From JBQTGK01 sp052400665 (lineage in GTDB: Bacteria; Bacteroidota; Bacteroidia; Bacteroidales; Marinifilaceae): DNA of 64,000 nt. The position numbers and the translations under genes were made by a program. The notes beneath the pieces are model-generated. The model was given only the letters and a program-made list of their open reading frames with translations, searched no databases and was not told where the DNA came from. The stretch's first letter is position 1, and each line of letters begins with the position of its first letter. The stretch lies in the NCBI GenBank assembly GCA_052400665.1, contig JBQTGK010000002.1. The stretch is one strand, 5' to 3'. Shown in pieces: positions 36,328 to 45,839 of the stretch.

Positions 36328-37950
36328 TTATCTGCCAGCTAACCCTAATTCTTTACTGGAAATTTCTCTCATTTGTACTTTCCTTATTTTTCCTGTTACT
36401 GTTACCGGAAAATCAGTAGTAAATTTAAAGTATTTAGGGATTTTATAAGTGGCAATTTGTCCTTTACAGTATTCTCTAAGTTCTTCCTCAGTTGCCGATT
36501 TACTATCCTTAAATTTTACCCATGCCATAACCACTTCTCCATATTTATAATCGGGAACACCAATTACATATACTTCGCTTATGCTACTGTGTGTATGAAG
36601 ATATTCTTCAATTTCGAAAGGAGAAATATTTTCACCACCTCTAATAATCATATCTTTAATTCTTCCGGTAATGCTTACATAACCATCTTCATCCATTGTA
36701 GCTACATCGCCGGTATGCATCCAGCCTGCAGCATCAATTACCGAATTTGTTGCTTCCTCGTTATTCCAGTATTTAAGCATAACAGAGTAGCCTCGGGTGC
36801 AAAATTCTCCACTTTCTCCTCGCTGAACAATTTTACCTGTTTCGGGATTAATAATTTTTATTTCCTGATGAGGATGAACTCTACCTACTGTGCCAACACG
36901 CTTATCTATTTTATCGTTCACAAAAGTTTGAGTAGATACCGGTGATGTTTCGGTCATACCATAACATATTGCAACTTCTTTCATATTCATTTTTTCCTGC
37001 ACCTCTCGCATAGCTTTTTCTGGACAGGAAGCACCAGCCATAATGCCAGTTCGTAGGCTACTTAAATTATATTTATCGAAATTAGGATGTTCTAATTCGG
37101 CAATAAACATTAAAGGAACTCCATAAAGCGAGGTGCATTTTTCTTCTTCTATAGTTTTTAGTACTGTTTCGGCATCGAAAGCTTCGCCTGGAATTACCAT
37201 TGTGGCGCCATGGGTTATGCAAGCTAAATTTCCTAAAACCATACCAAAGCAATGATAAAATGGAACAGGAATGCAAACTCTGTCGTTTTCATTGTAATGA
37301 AGTCTTTCTCCAATAAAATAGCCGTTGTTTAATATATTGTGATGAGTAAGTGTTGCTCCTTTTGGAAACCCGGTAGTTCCCGATGTGTATTGAATGTTAA
37401 TAGGATCGTCGAACTGAAGACTACTTTCTATCTCATCAATTTCTCCTGTTGTAATTCTTTTTCCTGCTTCGATTAAAGCTTGCCAGTCTCGATCGAGAAT
37501 TACGATTTGTTTTAAGTGAATACACGATTTTCTAACTTCCTGTATAATTTCGAAATAGTTTGTCTTTCTAAAATTTTTCGACATAATCAGTAAGCTAATT
37601 TCTGATTGGCGAAGAGCAAACTTTAGTTCGGATGCTTTGTATGCTGGATTTACATTTACCAAAATTGCACCAACCCTGGCTGTGGCAAATTGTACAATTA
37701 CCCACTCATGTCGGTTGGGAGACCAGATTCCTATTCTATCGCCTTTTTTAACTCCAAATGCAAGTAAACCTTTGGCAACATCTTCTATCTGATTCCAAAA
37801 TTCCTGATAAGTAACTCTGTAATCTTGAAAAGGAACTATTAAAGCATCTTTATCGGGAAATTGTTCTACTGTTTTTCTTAGTCTTTCGGTAATTGTTTCG
37901 CCTAATAAAGGTATTTCCGAGCTGCCATGCTCGTAGGATAATTTATTCAT
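36328..37950 (-). CDS. AMP-forming acyl-CoA synthetase
   Basis: A 540-residue adenylate-forming ligase. I start it at MNKLSYEHG; an upstream ATG at 37992 adds 14 residues. Core motifs: YTSGTTGFPKGAT (P-loop), YGMTETSPVS, TGDVATMDEDGY, GRIKDMIIRGGENI, and the catalytic Lys in VTGKIRKVQ. It resembles medium/long-chain fatty acyl-CoA ligases and would activate a carboxylic acid with ATP and CoA in the cytoplasm. Chain-length preference is not readable. Confidence 0.92.
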   Translation of the reverse strand: MNKLSYEHGSSEIPLLGETITERLRKTVEQFPDKDALIVPFQDYRVTYQEFWNQIEDVAKGLLAFGVKKGDRIGIWSPNRHEWVIVQFATARVGAILVNVNPAYKASELKFALRQSEISLLIMSKNFRKTNYFEIIQEVRKSCIHLKQIVILDRDWQALIEAGKRITTGEIDEIESSLQFDDPINIQYTSGTTGFPKGATLTHHNILNNGYFIGERLHYNENDRVCIPVPFYHCFGMVLGNLACITHGATMVIPGEAFDAETVLKTIEEEKCTSLYGVPLMFIAELEHPNFDKYNLSSLRTGIMAGASCPEKAMREVQEKMNMKEVAICYGMTETSPVSTQTFVNDKIDKRVGTVGRVHPHQEIKIINPETGKIVQRGESGEFCTRGYSVMLKYWNNEEATNSVIDAAGWMHTGDVATMDEDGYVSITGRIKDMIIRGGENISPFEIEEYLHTHSSISEVYVIGVPDYKYGEVVMAWVKFKDSKSATEEELREYCKGQIATYKIPKYFKFTTDFPVTVTGKIRKVQMREISSKELGLAGR

Positions 37951-38222
37951 ATTTATGGTTTTTCCTGAATGAACTGAACGCAATTCACCCATGATGTAAT
38001 TGATAACATCAGTTTGTAACTTTAAAAACCATCTTTTTTATGTTCGCTAGAACTAGCGTAACTTTTGATTAGGAGATAATATTAGTTGTATTGTGATACG
38101 GTCGCAATATATAAAAAAAGGCATTACTATGGCTGTTTTGTTGACTTTTTTGTAAAAAATAATTGTCTATTTAGAATAGATTTTATGTAGCTTCTTATTT
38201 TTCAGGAAATTGAAATGTAAAA

Positions 38223-38690
38223 TTATTCTTCCCAAACAATAGTTTTCATATCTTCCCAGAACGGACCAAACTGAATTTCCGAAATTTTATATTCATCGAG
38301 CCAAAGATGCAGGTTCTCGGAAGGAAAAAAGATTAATTCATGGGTTGGAAATTCTTCTGATTCGGTACTTTCAAATTCAGGTTTTCCCAATTGGAAGTGC
38401 TCCAGTTCATCTAAAAGCATTTTTTTATCTAAGCCAACTTTAATAAAATTAAAAAGGTGGTATTGCTCATTGTAAATGGATATATAGCTGAGTTTATCCT
38501 GATCTACCGATTCGAAAGTAAAGCTTAAGCCTCTGTCTGTATAAAAAAGGGTTATACTGTTTTCTTTCGGCGAAAGAGAGTATTCTCCAATTTCATCGGC
38601 TTTGCCCAGAGTTTTTTCTACTTCGGCTTTATTCATGCCGAATTTTATGCCAGCAATACCTTTACCTAAAATAATTTCATTTGTATTCAT
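38223..38690 (-). CDS. uncharacterised protein
   Basis: A 155-residue soluble acidic protein that I do not recognise. It opens with IILGKGIAGIKFGMNKAEVEKTLGKAD, a pattern (gly-phe-gly-met, then 'ev...lG.a') seen at the start of BamE/SmpA-like and related small beta folds. Repeated beta strands with FFPSENLHLWLDE follow. It lies 3 bp downstream of the Gfo/Idh/MocA gene, so the two are probably co-transcribed. Confidence 0.65.
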   Translation of the reverse strand: MNTNEIILGKGIAGIKFGMNKAEVEKTLGKADEIGEYSLSPKENSITLFYTDRGLSFTFESVDQDKLSYISIYNEQYHLFNFIKVGLDKKMLLDELEHFQLGKPEFESTESEEFPTHELIFFPSENLHLWLDEYKISEIQFGPFWEDMKTIVWEE

Positions 38691-38693
38691 ATT

Positions 38694-39671
38694 TTACTTT
38701 TCAAAAGGATATTCTAATCCGATTTGTTTTCTTACCTGATCGAGTAAACTTAGTATTTTTTTGCTTTTCCAAATAGGAATAACAGGACTTTCTAATTGGC
38801 CCTTTTCCAATAATTTATTTACTGCAAATGCTTCATAATTATAACCCAATTCTGGAGATTTGTCAACAAAATTAAGTTGTTCTCCATTTGTAATCAGGAT
38901 AGATTCTTTAGCCATCCAGAATTTAGGGATTATAATTCTTCCTTTTGTACCATAAATAACGGCTTCGTTTTTCATATTAGATACCAGAGAACTGGAAATT
39001 TGTGCCATTCCACCTTTTTGATATTTAATTTGGATAGTATTGTATTCATCAACGCCAGTTTCACCGATATGTGCCATAGATTGAATATTTTCTACTTTAT
39101 CGTTAAAAATAAGTTCCGAAATAGCAATTCCGTAAATACCGATATCAAGTAAAGCCCCACCAGCTAAATTGGAATTGGCCAGGCGACCTTCTTTGTTCAT
39201 ATCGCCATTAAAACCAAAGCTTACCTGTACTTGCTTAACTTCGCCAATTTTACCTGTGTAAATCCACTCCATACTTTTTAAAATGGCAGGTAAATAGTAG
39301 GTCCATAAAGCTTCCATAAAGAACAGTTGTTTTTCTTTAGCTAAGTGCGATAGTATTTCAAACTCTTGAGAATTTACGCATACTGGTTTCTCACACAGTA
39401 CTGATTTTCCATTGTTTAAACACATAGAGGCATGTTCGAAATGAAAATTGTGTGGTGTTGCTATATAGACTACATCAATTTCAGAATCTTGTAACATTTC
39501 AAGATAGGATGCATAACTTTTTTCGATATTGTATTGTTTGGCAAACTCTTCAGATCGGGATGAGGATCGGGATGCAACAGCTTTAATTGTGCCGTTGGAA
39601 ACAGCCTTAAAATCATTTGTAAATTTATGTGCAATTTTTCCTGCACCAAGAATTCCCCAATTTATAGTCAT
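38694..39671 (-). CDS. Gfo/Idh/MocA-family oxidoreductase
   Basis: A 325-residue NAD(P)-dependent dehydrogenase. The Rossmann motif WGILGAGKIAHKF starts the protein, and the conserved catalytic-region EKP occurs in VLCEKPVCVN. The C-terminal GFO_IDH_MocA_C domain includes GGALLDIGIYGI. Likely substrate is a sugar or cyclitol derivative, not specified. It forms a two-gene unit with the protein downstream. Confidence 0.92.
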   Translation of the reverse strand: MTINWGILGAGKIAHKFTNDFKAVSNGTIKAVASRSSSRSEEFAKQYNIEKSYASYLEMLQDSEIDVVYIATPHNFHFEHASMCLNNGKSVLCEKPVCVNSQEFEILSHLAKEKQLFFMEALWTYYLPAILKSMEWIYTGKIGEVKQVQVSFGFNGDMNKEGRLANSNLAGGALLDIGIYGIAISELIFNDKVENIQSMAHIGETGVDEYNTIQIKYQKGGMAQISSSLVSNMKNEAVIYGTKGRIIIPKFWMAKESILITNGEQLNFVDKSPELGYNYEAFAVNKLLEKGQLESPVIPIWKSKKILSLLDQVRKQIGLEYPFEK

Positions 39672-39920
39672 TAGAACTTTGTTTTTATATTAAATTATTG
39701 TTTCACAAAACAACTAAAAAAAGATAAGTAGTTGCTTCTCATCTAAATTTATTTTCGATTATTAAATATATGATTTTGTACATAAAAATAGAATGAAATT
39801 CGAAAATTGTTTCATAATTATATTAAAAAAGAAAATATTCATTTAATCTAATCCTTTTAAAAACTTTAAGTATAAGGTAAAATGATTATTTTTACATCTT
39901 CAAAATCAAAACGTGTAAAA

Positions 39921-41216
39921 ATGACAAAAGATTTTCGACCAACTGACTATATTCTGGAGTCGATGCAAACCGGAAAAAAGTTTGAGGATGCTGGATGGAC
40001 GCTTGATGCTCCTAATGAGGAAAAACCTGCTTTAATTAGAGCTATTTACAATAAAAAGCAAATTAATGTTAAGGATAATTCGATGGGAATTTATAAATTT
40101 TCCGATTGGTTACCTATATCAAAAACTCTTGATGGATCTTCGGCACCTGCAACTTATAAAAGTGAAGGTTTGGCAAAATACCTTGGGTTGAATAATCTGT
40201 ATATTACTTATAGTGGATATTGGCCAGAGAAAGGAGCTAATTTTAGAACTTGTTCGTTTAAAGAAACAGAGGCTTATGCTGTATGCGGACGTTTAGATAA
40301 TAACAATAAAATATTAGTAGTTGCCTCGGCAGGAAATACTGCAAGAGCATTTGCCAGAGTTTGTTCCGATAATAACATCCCATTATTATTGTGTGTTCCC
40401 GAAGATAATTTGAATGCATTGTGGTTTGGTGAGCCAATAAAAGAAAATGTGAAGTTGGTGGCAACAAAATCGGGAAGCGATTATTTCGATGCTATTCATC
40501 TTTCAAATATTGCTTGTCAGTTAGACGAATTTATTGCCGAAGGTGGAGCTAAAAATGTAGCTCGTCGTGATGGAATGGCTTGTACTGTAAATTCTGCAGT
40601 TACCGAAATTGGAAAAATTCCAGACTATTATTTTCAGGCTGTTGGTTCGGGTACCGGAGCAATCGCTGCCTGGGAAGCAAATCTTCGTTTTATTGAGGAT
40701 GGTAGATTTGGTAAGAACAAAATGAAATTGATGGTTTCTCAGAATACTCCTTTTCTTCCGATGTATGATGCATGGAAAAAGGATTCGAGAGAAATTTTGC
40801 CATTAGATGATAATATGGCCAGAAAACAAGTTGAAGAGATTGTTGCAAAAGTACTTTCGAATCGTAAGCCTCCGTACTCAATTACAGGTGGTTTGTATGA
40901 TGCGATGAAAGATGCTGGAGGAGATGTTTTAAAAGCTACCAATGAGGAAGCTTTGGAGGCAGCCAAAATTTTTGAGGAAACAGAAGGAAATGATATTCAT
41001 CCGGCAGCAGCAGTTGCTGTAGCAACTTTAATTAACTACGCTAAAGAAGGAAAGTTAGATAAAGAAGCTTGTGTAATGTTAAATATTACAGGAGGTGGAG
41101 AAGAGCGATTTAAACGAGAAAAGGAAGTTGTTTATCTTAAACCGTCACATGTTTTTGATATTAATCCTGACCTAAGTGAGGTTAAGAAAGTGATGGATAA
41201 GCTTTTTCAATTATAG
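39921..41216 (+). CDS. cysteate synthase (PLP-dependent, threonine-synthase-like)
   Basis: A 431-residue fold-type II PLP enzyme. I chose ATG 39921 (MTKDFRPTDYILESM). The PLP lysine is in TCSFKETEAY. The phosphate-binding or substrate loops are VASAGNTARAFA and VGSGTGAIAAWEA. The sequence resembles the cysteate synthase family (phosphoserine + sulfite to cysteate), known from methanogen coenzyme M synthesis and proposed for sulfonolipid synthesis in Bacteroidota. Differs from ordinary ThrC in its N terminus and in the GANFRTCSFK segment. A downstream cysteate acyltransferase is not in this window. Single gene with terminator. Confidence 0.8.
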   Translation: MTKDFRPTDYILESMQTGKKFEDAGWTLDAPNEEKPALIRAIYNKKQINVKDNSMGIYKFSDWLPISKTLDGSSAPATYKSEGLAKYLGLNNLYITYSGYWPEKGANFRTCSFKETEAYAVCGRLDNNNKILVVASAGNTARAFARVCSDNNIPLLLCVPEDNLNALWFGEPIKENVKLVATKSGSDYFDAIHLSNIACQLDEFIAEGGAKNVARRDGMACTVNSAVTEIGKIPDYYFQAVGSGTGAIAAWEANLRFIEDGRFGKNKMKLMVSQNTPFLPMYDAWKKDSREILPLDDNMARKQVEEIVAKVLSNRKPPYSITGGLYDAMKDAGGDVLKATNEEALEAAKIFEETEGNDIHPAAAVAVATLINYAKEGKLDKEACVMLNITGGGEERFKREKEVVYLKPSHVFDINPDLSEVKKVMDKLFQL

Positions 41217-41236
41217 ATAAAGGAATATATTTAAGA

Positions 41237-41264
41237 AAAGCAGACGTAAAGTCTGCTTTTTTTT
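41237..41264 (+). terminator. rho-independent terminator of cysteate synthase gene
   Basis: Stem AAAGCAGAC / GTCTGCTTT with a 5-nt loop and T8, 20 bp after the stop. Confidence 0.9.
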
Positions 41265-41384
41265 AGAATTAATAATATTGGATTTTGAGAATGATTATCT
41301 TAAAGTATAATTAAATAAAGGAATGAATTTAATTATAGCCTTTGCATACTTGCAGCATTTTCATCTGTTTTAAATTAACATACT

Positions 41385-41609
41385 ATGACTAAAAAATCGA
41401 TTGCCATACTTTTATTGTGTATTTTTATCTTATCGATTGGAGGAATTATTCTGATGAATAATACTGATATTTTTCAGAGTTGGGAAAATACCTCACTTGC
41501 TCTTTTAAAGCAATACCTTAAGGTTACGGCTTTTATATGTATTATGGGTGGAGTTTATGTGTGGATGAAGCAGGCAAAAAAAGAAGATAGAGAAACTACA
41601 GAAGAATGA
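41385..41609 (+). CDS. small two-helix membrane protein
   Basis: A 74-residue protein with hydrophobic segments at about 5-25 and 45-62 and a charged C-terminal tail (MKQAKKEDRETTEE). Not recognised. Good start context after AT-rich leader, and a strong inverted repeat directly at its 3' end, support a real gene. Confidence 0.55.
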   Translation: MTKKSIAILLLCIFILSIGGIILMNNTDIFQSWENTSLALLKQYLKVTAFICIMGGVYVWMKQAKKEDRETTEE

Positions 41610-41659
41610 AACAACAGAATTTCTTAGAGATAGGGACTACAAAAAAATTCTGCTGTTTC
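41608..41659 (+). terminator. inverted repeat at end of the small membrane-protein gene
   Basis: Arms GAAACAACAGAATTT (41608-41622) and AAATTCTGCTGTTTC (41645-41659) pair at 14 of 15 positions around a 22-nt loop. No T run follows, so it is a hairpin and possible terminator. Confidence 0.5.
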
Positions 41660-42155
41660 GGCTAACCACTAACTACTAACAATGTAGTACATTTATATCC
41701 TGGTTAAATTATTTAAGAATAATTACCAAATAACGAGATACAGGAAAATGTCGCAACCTGATATAATGAATAATCAATTGCACAGTTGAGTTTATTTTAA
41801 GATTGAAACTAAGGTCAAGGCAATTGAATTCAAATTTCTACTATAATATTTCACTTCCAATTTTTAAGTTTATTTCTATGCTTAATTAAAATCGGAGGAG
41901 TTTAAACGCAATACTCAATTTACAAAATTATTAGGGCAATGTCCAGTAATTCAATATCTTTTGTAAGTATTTTTACACCCTTAATTTGTAGGTTTAAGCT
42001 AATTTATCTTACTCTTGCATTCTGCCTGTTTTTAGTTTAATTTTTGTCAATGTATAAGTTTCATTTCTATACGAGTAGGTAATGCTTAGTAGGTAATAAA
42101 TATGTAATTATTTTTTACTTATTGTCGTGTTTTAGCTTCTAAAAAACAAAAATGC
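41660..42155. other. intergenic stretch, no feature seen
   Basis: About 500 bp of AT-rich DNA between the small membrane protein and the next promoter. I see no open frame with a plausible protein, RNA fold or repeat beyond a short GTAGGTAAT duplication near 42075. Confidence 0.5.
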
Positions 42156-42186
42156 TTGTCTAAAAGTAAAATAAACTTTACATTTG
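42156..42186 (+). promoter_or_regulatory. promoter of the membrane protein-XRE pair
   Basis: Perfect -7 box TACATTTG at 42179-42186 with TTG at 42156-42158, 20 bp upstream. It lies 47 bp before the start codon. Confidence 0.55.
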
Positions 42187-42233
42187 TTTTGTGCACGAAA
42201 TAAATAAGATGTTTAATTTATAATATTGAAAAA

Positions 42234-42713
42234 ATGAAAACCTATTTTCCTTACCAGCTAAAGTATGTTGGTGTATTGTTTGTTTTTATAGCAATTGTTC
42301 TTTCATGTATTGGAAATGTAGATGAATTTATGCGTGGTTTATTAGCTGGAAGAAACGATTTTGAAACTAGTATATTAAATGAAGAAGCTACAAAAGTAGA
42401 TCAGACATTAGCTTATCAACCCTATTTTTCTGAGAAAGAAAAAGATAACTATTTAAAAATTAGTCTGATTTTATCATTATCTGGATTTATTTTGTATTTG
42501 TTCTCAAAAGAAAAATCGGAAGATGAATTTTATCAGCAATTGCGAGCAAAATGTTTAACTCAGGCTTTATTAGTTACCTGGTTGTTTACAGGACTTATAT
42601 ATTGGATAAGGCCAACATATCAGCTAAATGGATTTTATATTTTGCAACTGCATTTAATATTTTTTACCATTATATATGTGTACAATAAGAAGTGGAAATT
42701 TGGGACTGAGTAA
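42234..42713 (+). CDS. uncharacterised membrane protein
   Basis: A 159-residue protein with four predicted helices (about 12-30, 78-95, 115-132 and 135-152) and a soluble stretch between helices 1 and 2. It is 18 bp upstream of an XRE regulator. Such membrane-protein/YozG-like regulator pairs are common in Bacteroidota; the membrane partner has no known function. Confidence 0.7.
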   Translation: MKTYFPYQLKYVGVLFVFIAIVLSCIGNVDEFMRGLLAGRNDFETSILNEEATKVDQTLAYQPYFSEKEKDNYLKISLILSLSGFILYLFSKEKSEDEFYQQLRAKCLTQALLVTWLFTGLIYWIRPTYQLNGFYILQLHLIFFTIIYVYNKKWKFGTE

Positions 42714-42731
42714 TCACTAAATAAGGGAATT

Positions 42732-42932
42732 GTGAAAAATACAATAAAAGTAGAAAGAGCTAAAAAAGACATTACCCAAGCAGGATTGGCTGAGCAAATA
42801 GGTGTATCCAGACAAACGATTAATGCAATTGAGAAGGGGAAATTTGTTCCTTCTACACTTTTGGCTTTAAAAATGGCTCGTTATTTCGAATGTAAAGTTG
42901 AAGAAATATTTTCTTTAGAGGATAATGACTAA
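42732..42932 (+). CDS. small XRE-family transcriptional regulator
   Basis: A 66-residue single helix-turn-helix protein starting at GTG. The HTH spans about 6-60 with QAGLAEQIGVSRQTINAIEKGK and the closing YFECKVEEIFSLED typical of the YozG-like minimal family. Probably co-transcribed with the membrane protein upstream, which may be its partner or target. Confidence 0.9.
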   Translation: MKNTIKVERAKKDITQAGLAEQIGVSRQTINAIEKGKFVPSTLLALKMARYFECKVEEIFSLEDND

Positions 42933-42940
42933 AATGAAAA

Positions 42941-42963
42941 AGGGCTACCAATGGCAGCCCTTA
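42941..42963 (-). terminator. terminator between XRE gene and CoA-disulfide reductase fusion
   Basis: Stem AAGGGCT / AGCCCTT extended by CCA / TGG across one mismatch. The T run is on the minus strand, so it mainly serves the minus-strand fusion gene. Confidence 0.75.
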
Positions 42964-42984
42964 TTAAACTAGATATTATCTAAT

Positions 42985-45480
42985 TTAAATGAAAAGATTC
43001 AGGTTCGATTGTTCTGCTTCGGCTAAATAAGAAGCAACACCACCAATTTGTACTCCATCAAGAAGTTCTTCTTTTGTAATTCCCATTACATCCATAGACA
43101 TTTGGCAGGCAATCATTTCAATACCGTTGTCCATTGCTGTTTGAATTAAATCCTCCAGAGAATCTACTTTTTTAGAAAGCATACGTTTCTTCATCATTTT
43201 CGATCCTAATCCCATTATATTCATTTTCGATAGTTTAAGATCATCGGCACTGCCAGCCATCATTTTGCCAAACATTTTACCCATTAAATCTTTATCGACT
43301 TTAGGCTTTCTTGCTTTTTTAATAATATTTAATCCCCAAAAAGTAAAGAATAGGGTTACTTTATGCCCAGTTGTAGCCGCTCCATTGGCAATTACAAATG
43401 TTGCTAAAGCTTTATCCAAATCATCAGAAAAAACAACCAAAGTTTTGTTTTTTGGCAATTCTACCGTTGCACTGGCTTGTTTCTCTTTTTTCTGTTTTTC
43501 GATAAGAGCAGTATAAACACCTTTTTCCGAATCGATAGAAATTAACTTATTACCAGTCATTTTACACCAGGCTTCGGCATCTTTTGCAAAACCAGCGTCG
43601 GTAACCTTTTGTTGTAAGCGTTCTCCATCTTCCAGCTTATCCATTTCTTGCTTTAGCTTGATAATAGGACCTGGACATTGCAGACCACAAGCATCAACTT
43701 CGATGGTTTTAATTTCTGATAATTCTGATGCAGTAGTTTTGGTTTCGGCTTCAGTTTTAGGTTTTACTCTGTAAATATGGCTATCACGAGCAATATAGCA
43801 CGATTCAAAAATATCCTCATTACTTTGTTTGCAGGTAGCGTATTCGTAAGTTTTGTATCCTCCACTTAAGTTATAAACTTCGGTAAAGCCTTTTTGCATT
43901 AAAATTCTGGCTGCAAAGTAACCACGTAGGCCAACTCCACATAATACAATAATTTTTTTGTCTTTTGGAATTTCATCTAAACGATTTCTTAGTGCATCCA
44001 ATTCGATATTTACTGAGTCTTCAATACCTCCAAGTTCGTATTCGTCTGGAGTTCTAACATCTAAAATAAAATTATTAGGAGAATGCGATTGTTGTAATTC
44101 ATCCCAATGTATAATATTTACCAATCCTTCAATAATGTTACCAGCTGTAAATCCGGCTTGATTAACAGGATCTTTTGCAGAGGAAAACGGAGGAGCATAA
44201 GCATGTTCAATTTCCTGCAAATCGTAAATAGTTCCACCTCTTTGTAAAACTGTTGCAATAAGATCAATTCGTTTATCCACACCTTCGTATCCAATAATTT
44301 GAGCTCCGAAAAGCTTGCCATTTTCAGGATCGAAGGTTATTTTAATTGTGCTTGGCATTGCTCCGGGATAGTAGCCCGAATGAGAACCTCCATGAATAAT
44401 GTTAGAAATATATTTAATTCCTTCTTTTTTCAGGACTTTCTCTGCTAATCCTGTAGATCCTACTGTAAGATCGAATACTTTGGCAATGGCTGTTGCAATG
44501 GCTCCTTTGTATTTTTGTTTGTGTCCATTAACCAGGTTGTTGGCCAACATTCTTGCTTGTTTGTTAGCCGGACCAGCTAAATAGGTATTGGTATATTTAC
44601 CAGTAATAGGATGTGGAAATGCCATTGCATCGCCCAATGCATATATATTTTCATCGCTGGTTTGAAGATATTCGTTCACTTTTATACCGCCATTAGGAGC
44701 CAGTTCAATATCAGCTTCTTTTATTAGTTTGGTTTCCGGACGAACTCCAATCGAAAGAATAACCATATCAGCTTCTACCTTACGACCCGATTGTAAAAGA
44801 ATATTAATATAGTCGCCTTCTCTTTTAAATTCGCTAACTCCATCTTTCAAATAGAACTCAACATTTTTTGTTTTAAGATGCTGGTGAACTTCGGCAGCCA
44901 TTTCATAATCTAATGGAGTCATAACCTGTTCAGCCATTTCAACAATGGTAACCATCATACCCAAATGATGTAGGTTTTCGGCCATTTCCAATCCAATAAA
45001 ACCAGCACCAACAACAACGGCTTTTTTAGGTTCTTTATTTTCACAATAACTTTTAATTTTGTCCGTATCCATAACATTACGAACAGTAAAAATAGCTTCG
45101 TCTTTAATACCGGGAATAGGAGGTTTTATAGGCTCAGCACCTGGCGATACAATTAATTTATCGAAGGTTTCTATATAGGTAGTATTGTTGTTTAAATCTT
45201 TTACTTCAACACTTTTGTTTTTACGATTTATTGCAACTACTTCATTTTTAACTCGTACGTCAACATTTAGTCGCTTGTTAAAGCTTTCGGGAGTTTGAAG
45301 AAGTAGATTTTCTCTTTCGCTAATTACACCACCAACGTAATAAGGCAGACCACAATTTGCATAAGATATATGCTCACCTCTTTCAAACATGATAATTTCG
45401 GCAGATTCGTCTATTCTTCTTAATCGGGCAGCTGTTGTTGCACCTCCTGCTACACCACCTATTATTAAATACTTAGCCAT
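42985..45480 (-). CDS. CoA-disulfide reductase-rhodanese-TusA-DsrE four-domain fusion
   Basis: An 831-residue fusion. Residues 1-450: FAD/NAD(P)H pyridine-nucleotide-disulfide oxidoreductase of the CoA-disulfide reductase type (GGVAGGATTAARLRR; active Cys in ANCGLPYYVGG). About 460-555: rhodanese with catalytic Cys in IVLCGVGLRGYF. About 595-665: TusA/SirA domain with CGLQCPGPIIKLKQEM. About 675-831: DsrE/DsrF-like domain (VVFSDDLDKALATFVIANGA; Cys in MIACQMSMDVMGI). All four are sulfur- or persulfide-handling modules, so it probably reduces CoA-S-S or polysulfide and relays sulfur. Transcription is likely controlled by the ArsR-like palindrome upstream. Confidence 0.93.
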   Translation of the reverse strand: MAKYLIIGGVAGGATTAARLRRIDESAEIIMFERGEHISYANCGLPYYVGGVISERENLLLQTPESFNKRLNVDVRVKNEVVAINRKNKSVEVKDLNNNTTYIETFDKLIVSPGAEPIKPPIPGIKDEAIFTVRNVMDTDKIKSYCENKEPKKAVVVGAGFIGLEMAENLHHLGMMVTIVEMAEQVMTPLDYEMAAEVHQHLKTKNVEFYLKDGVSEFKREGDYINILLQSGRKVEADMVILSIGVRPETKLIKEADIELAPNGGIKVNEYLQTSDENIYALGDAMAFPHPITGKYTNTYLAGPANKQARMLANNLVNGHKQKYKGAIATAIAKVFDLTVGSTGLAEKVLKKEGIKYISNIIHGGSHSGYYPGAMPSTIKITFDPENGKLFGAQIIGYEGVDKRIDLIATVLQRGGTIYDLQEIEHAYAPPFSSAKDPVNQAGFTAGNIIEGLVNIIHWDELQQSHSPNNFILDVRTPDEYELGGIEDSVNIELDALRNRLDEIPKDKKIIVLCGVGLRGYFAARILMQKGFTEVYNLSGGYKTYEYATCKQSNEDIFESCYIARDSHIYRVKPKTEAETKTTASELSEIKTIEVDACGLQCPGPIIKLKQEMDKLEDGERLQQKVTDAGFAKDAEAWCKMTGNKLISIDSEKGVYTALIEKQKKEKQASATVELPKNKTLVVFSDDLDKALATFVIANGAATTGHKVTLFFTFWGLNIIKKARKPKVDKDLMGKMFGKMMAGSADDLKLSKMNIMGLGSKMMKKRMLSKKVDSLEDLIQTAMDNGIEMIACQMSMDVMGITKEELLDGVQIGGVASYLAEAEQSNLNLFI

Positions 45481-45522
45481 TGTGTTGATATATTTATAAA
45501 AGTTTATATTTATTCAGATTAA

Positions 45523-45564
45523 TATCTACGCAAATGAATGTATATTCACTTGGATATGTAGATA
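45523..45564. promoter_or_regulatory. nested palindrome, ArsR/SmtB-like operator
   Basis: TGAATGTATATTCA (45535-45548; TGAA-N6-TTCA) is the core pattern of ArsR/SmtB operators. It is nested in an outer pair TATCTAC (45523-45529) / GTAGATA (45558-45564). It lies 43 bp before the fusion-gene start on the minus strand. No ArsR gene is in the window. Confidence 0.5.
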
Positions 45565-45839
45565 TACACATATTTACAGTGCAAATGTAAGATTTCATTA
45601 AAACTAAGCACATTTTCTTCCCGAAAATTAAATATGTTGCACAGCAGATTTATATACTTTATTTGGGTGTATCCTTGTAAATATAGGCCATTTGTCGTTT
45701 CTCTATTTTTTAAATTCTCTTATAATTGAGAATATTCCCGCAACAATTTTATCAGCATATTGTAATTAAATTTGTTTGATTGGCATGAATATTAATCTTA
45801 TTTTTAATAAATGATTTACTTAAGATAATATTACTTTTA

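Noticed and set aside
36373..36945. 190-codon frame opposite the acyl-CoA synthetase
   Set aside because: It is antisense to a gene with all its family motifs intact.
41660..42155. Possible RNA gene or phage remnant in the 500-bp gap
   Set aside because: No stable fold, repeat or coding frame could be supported.
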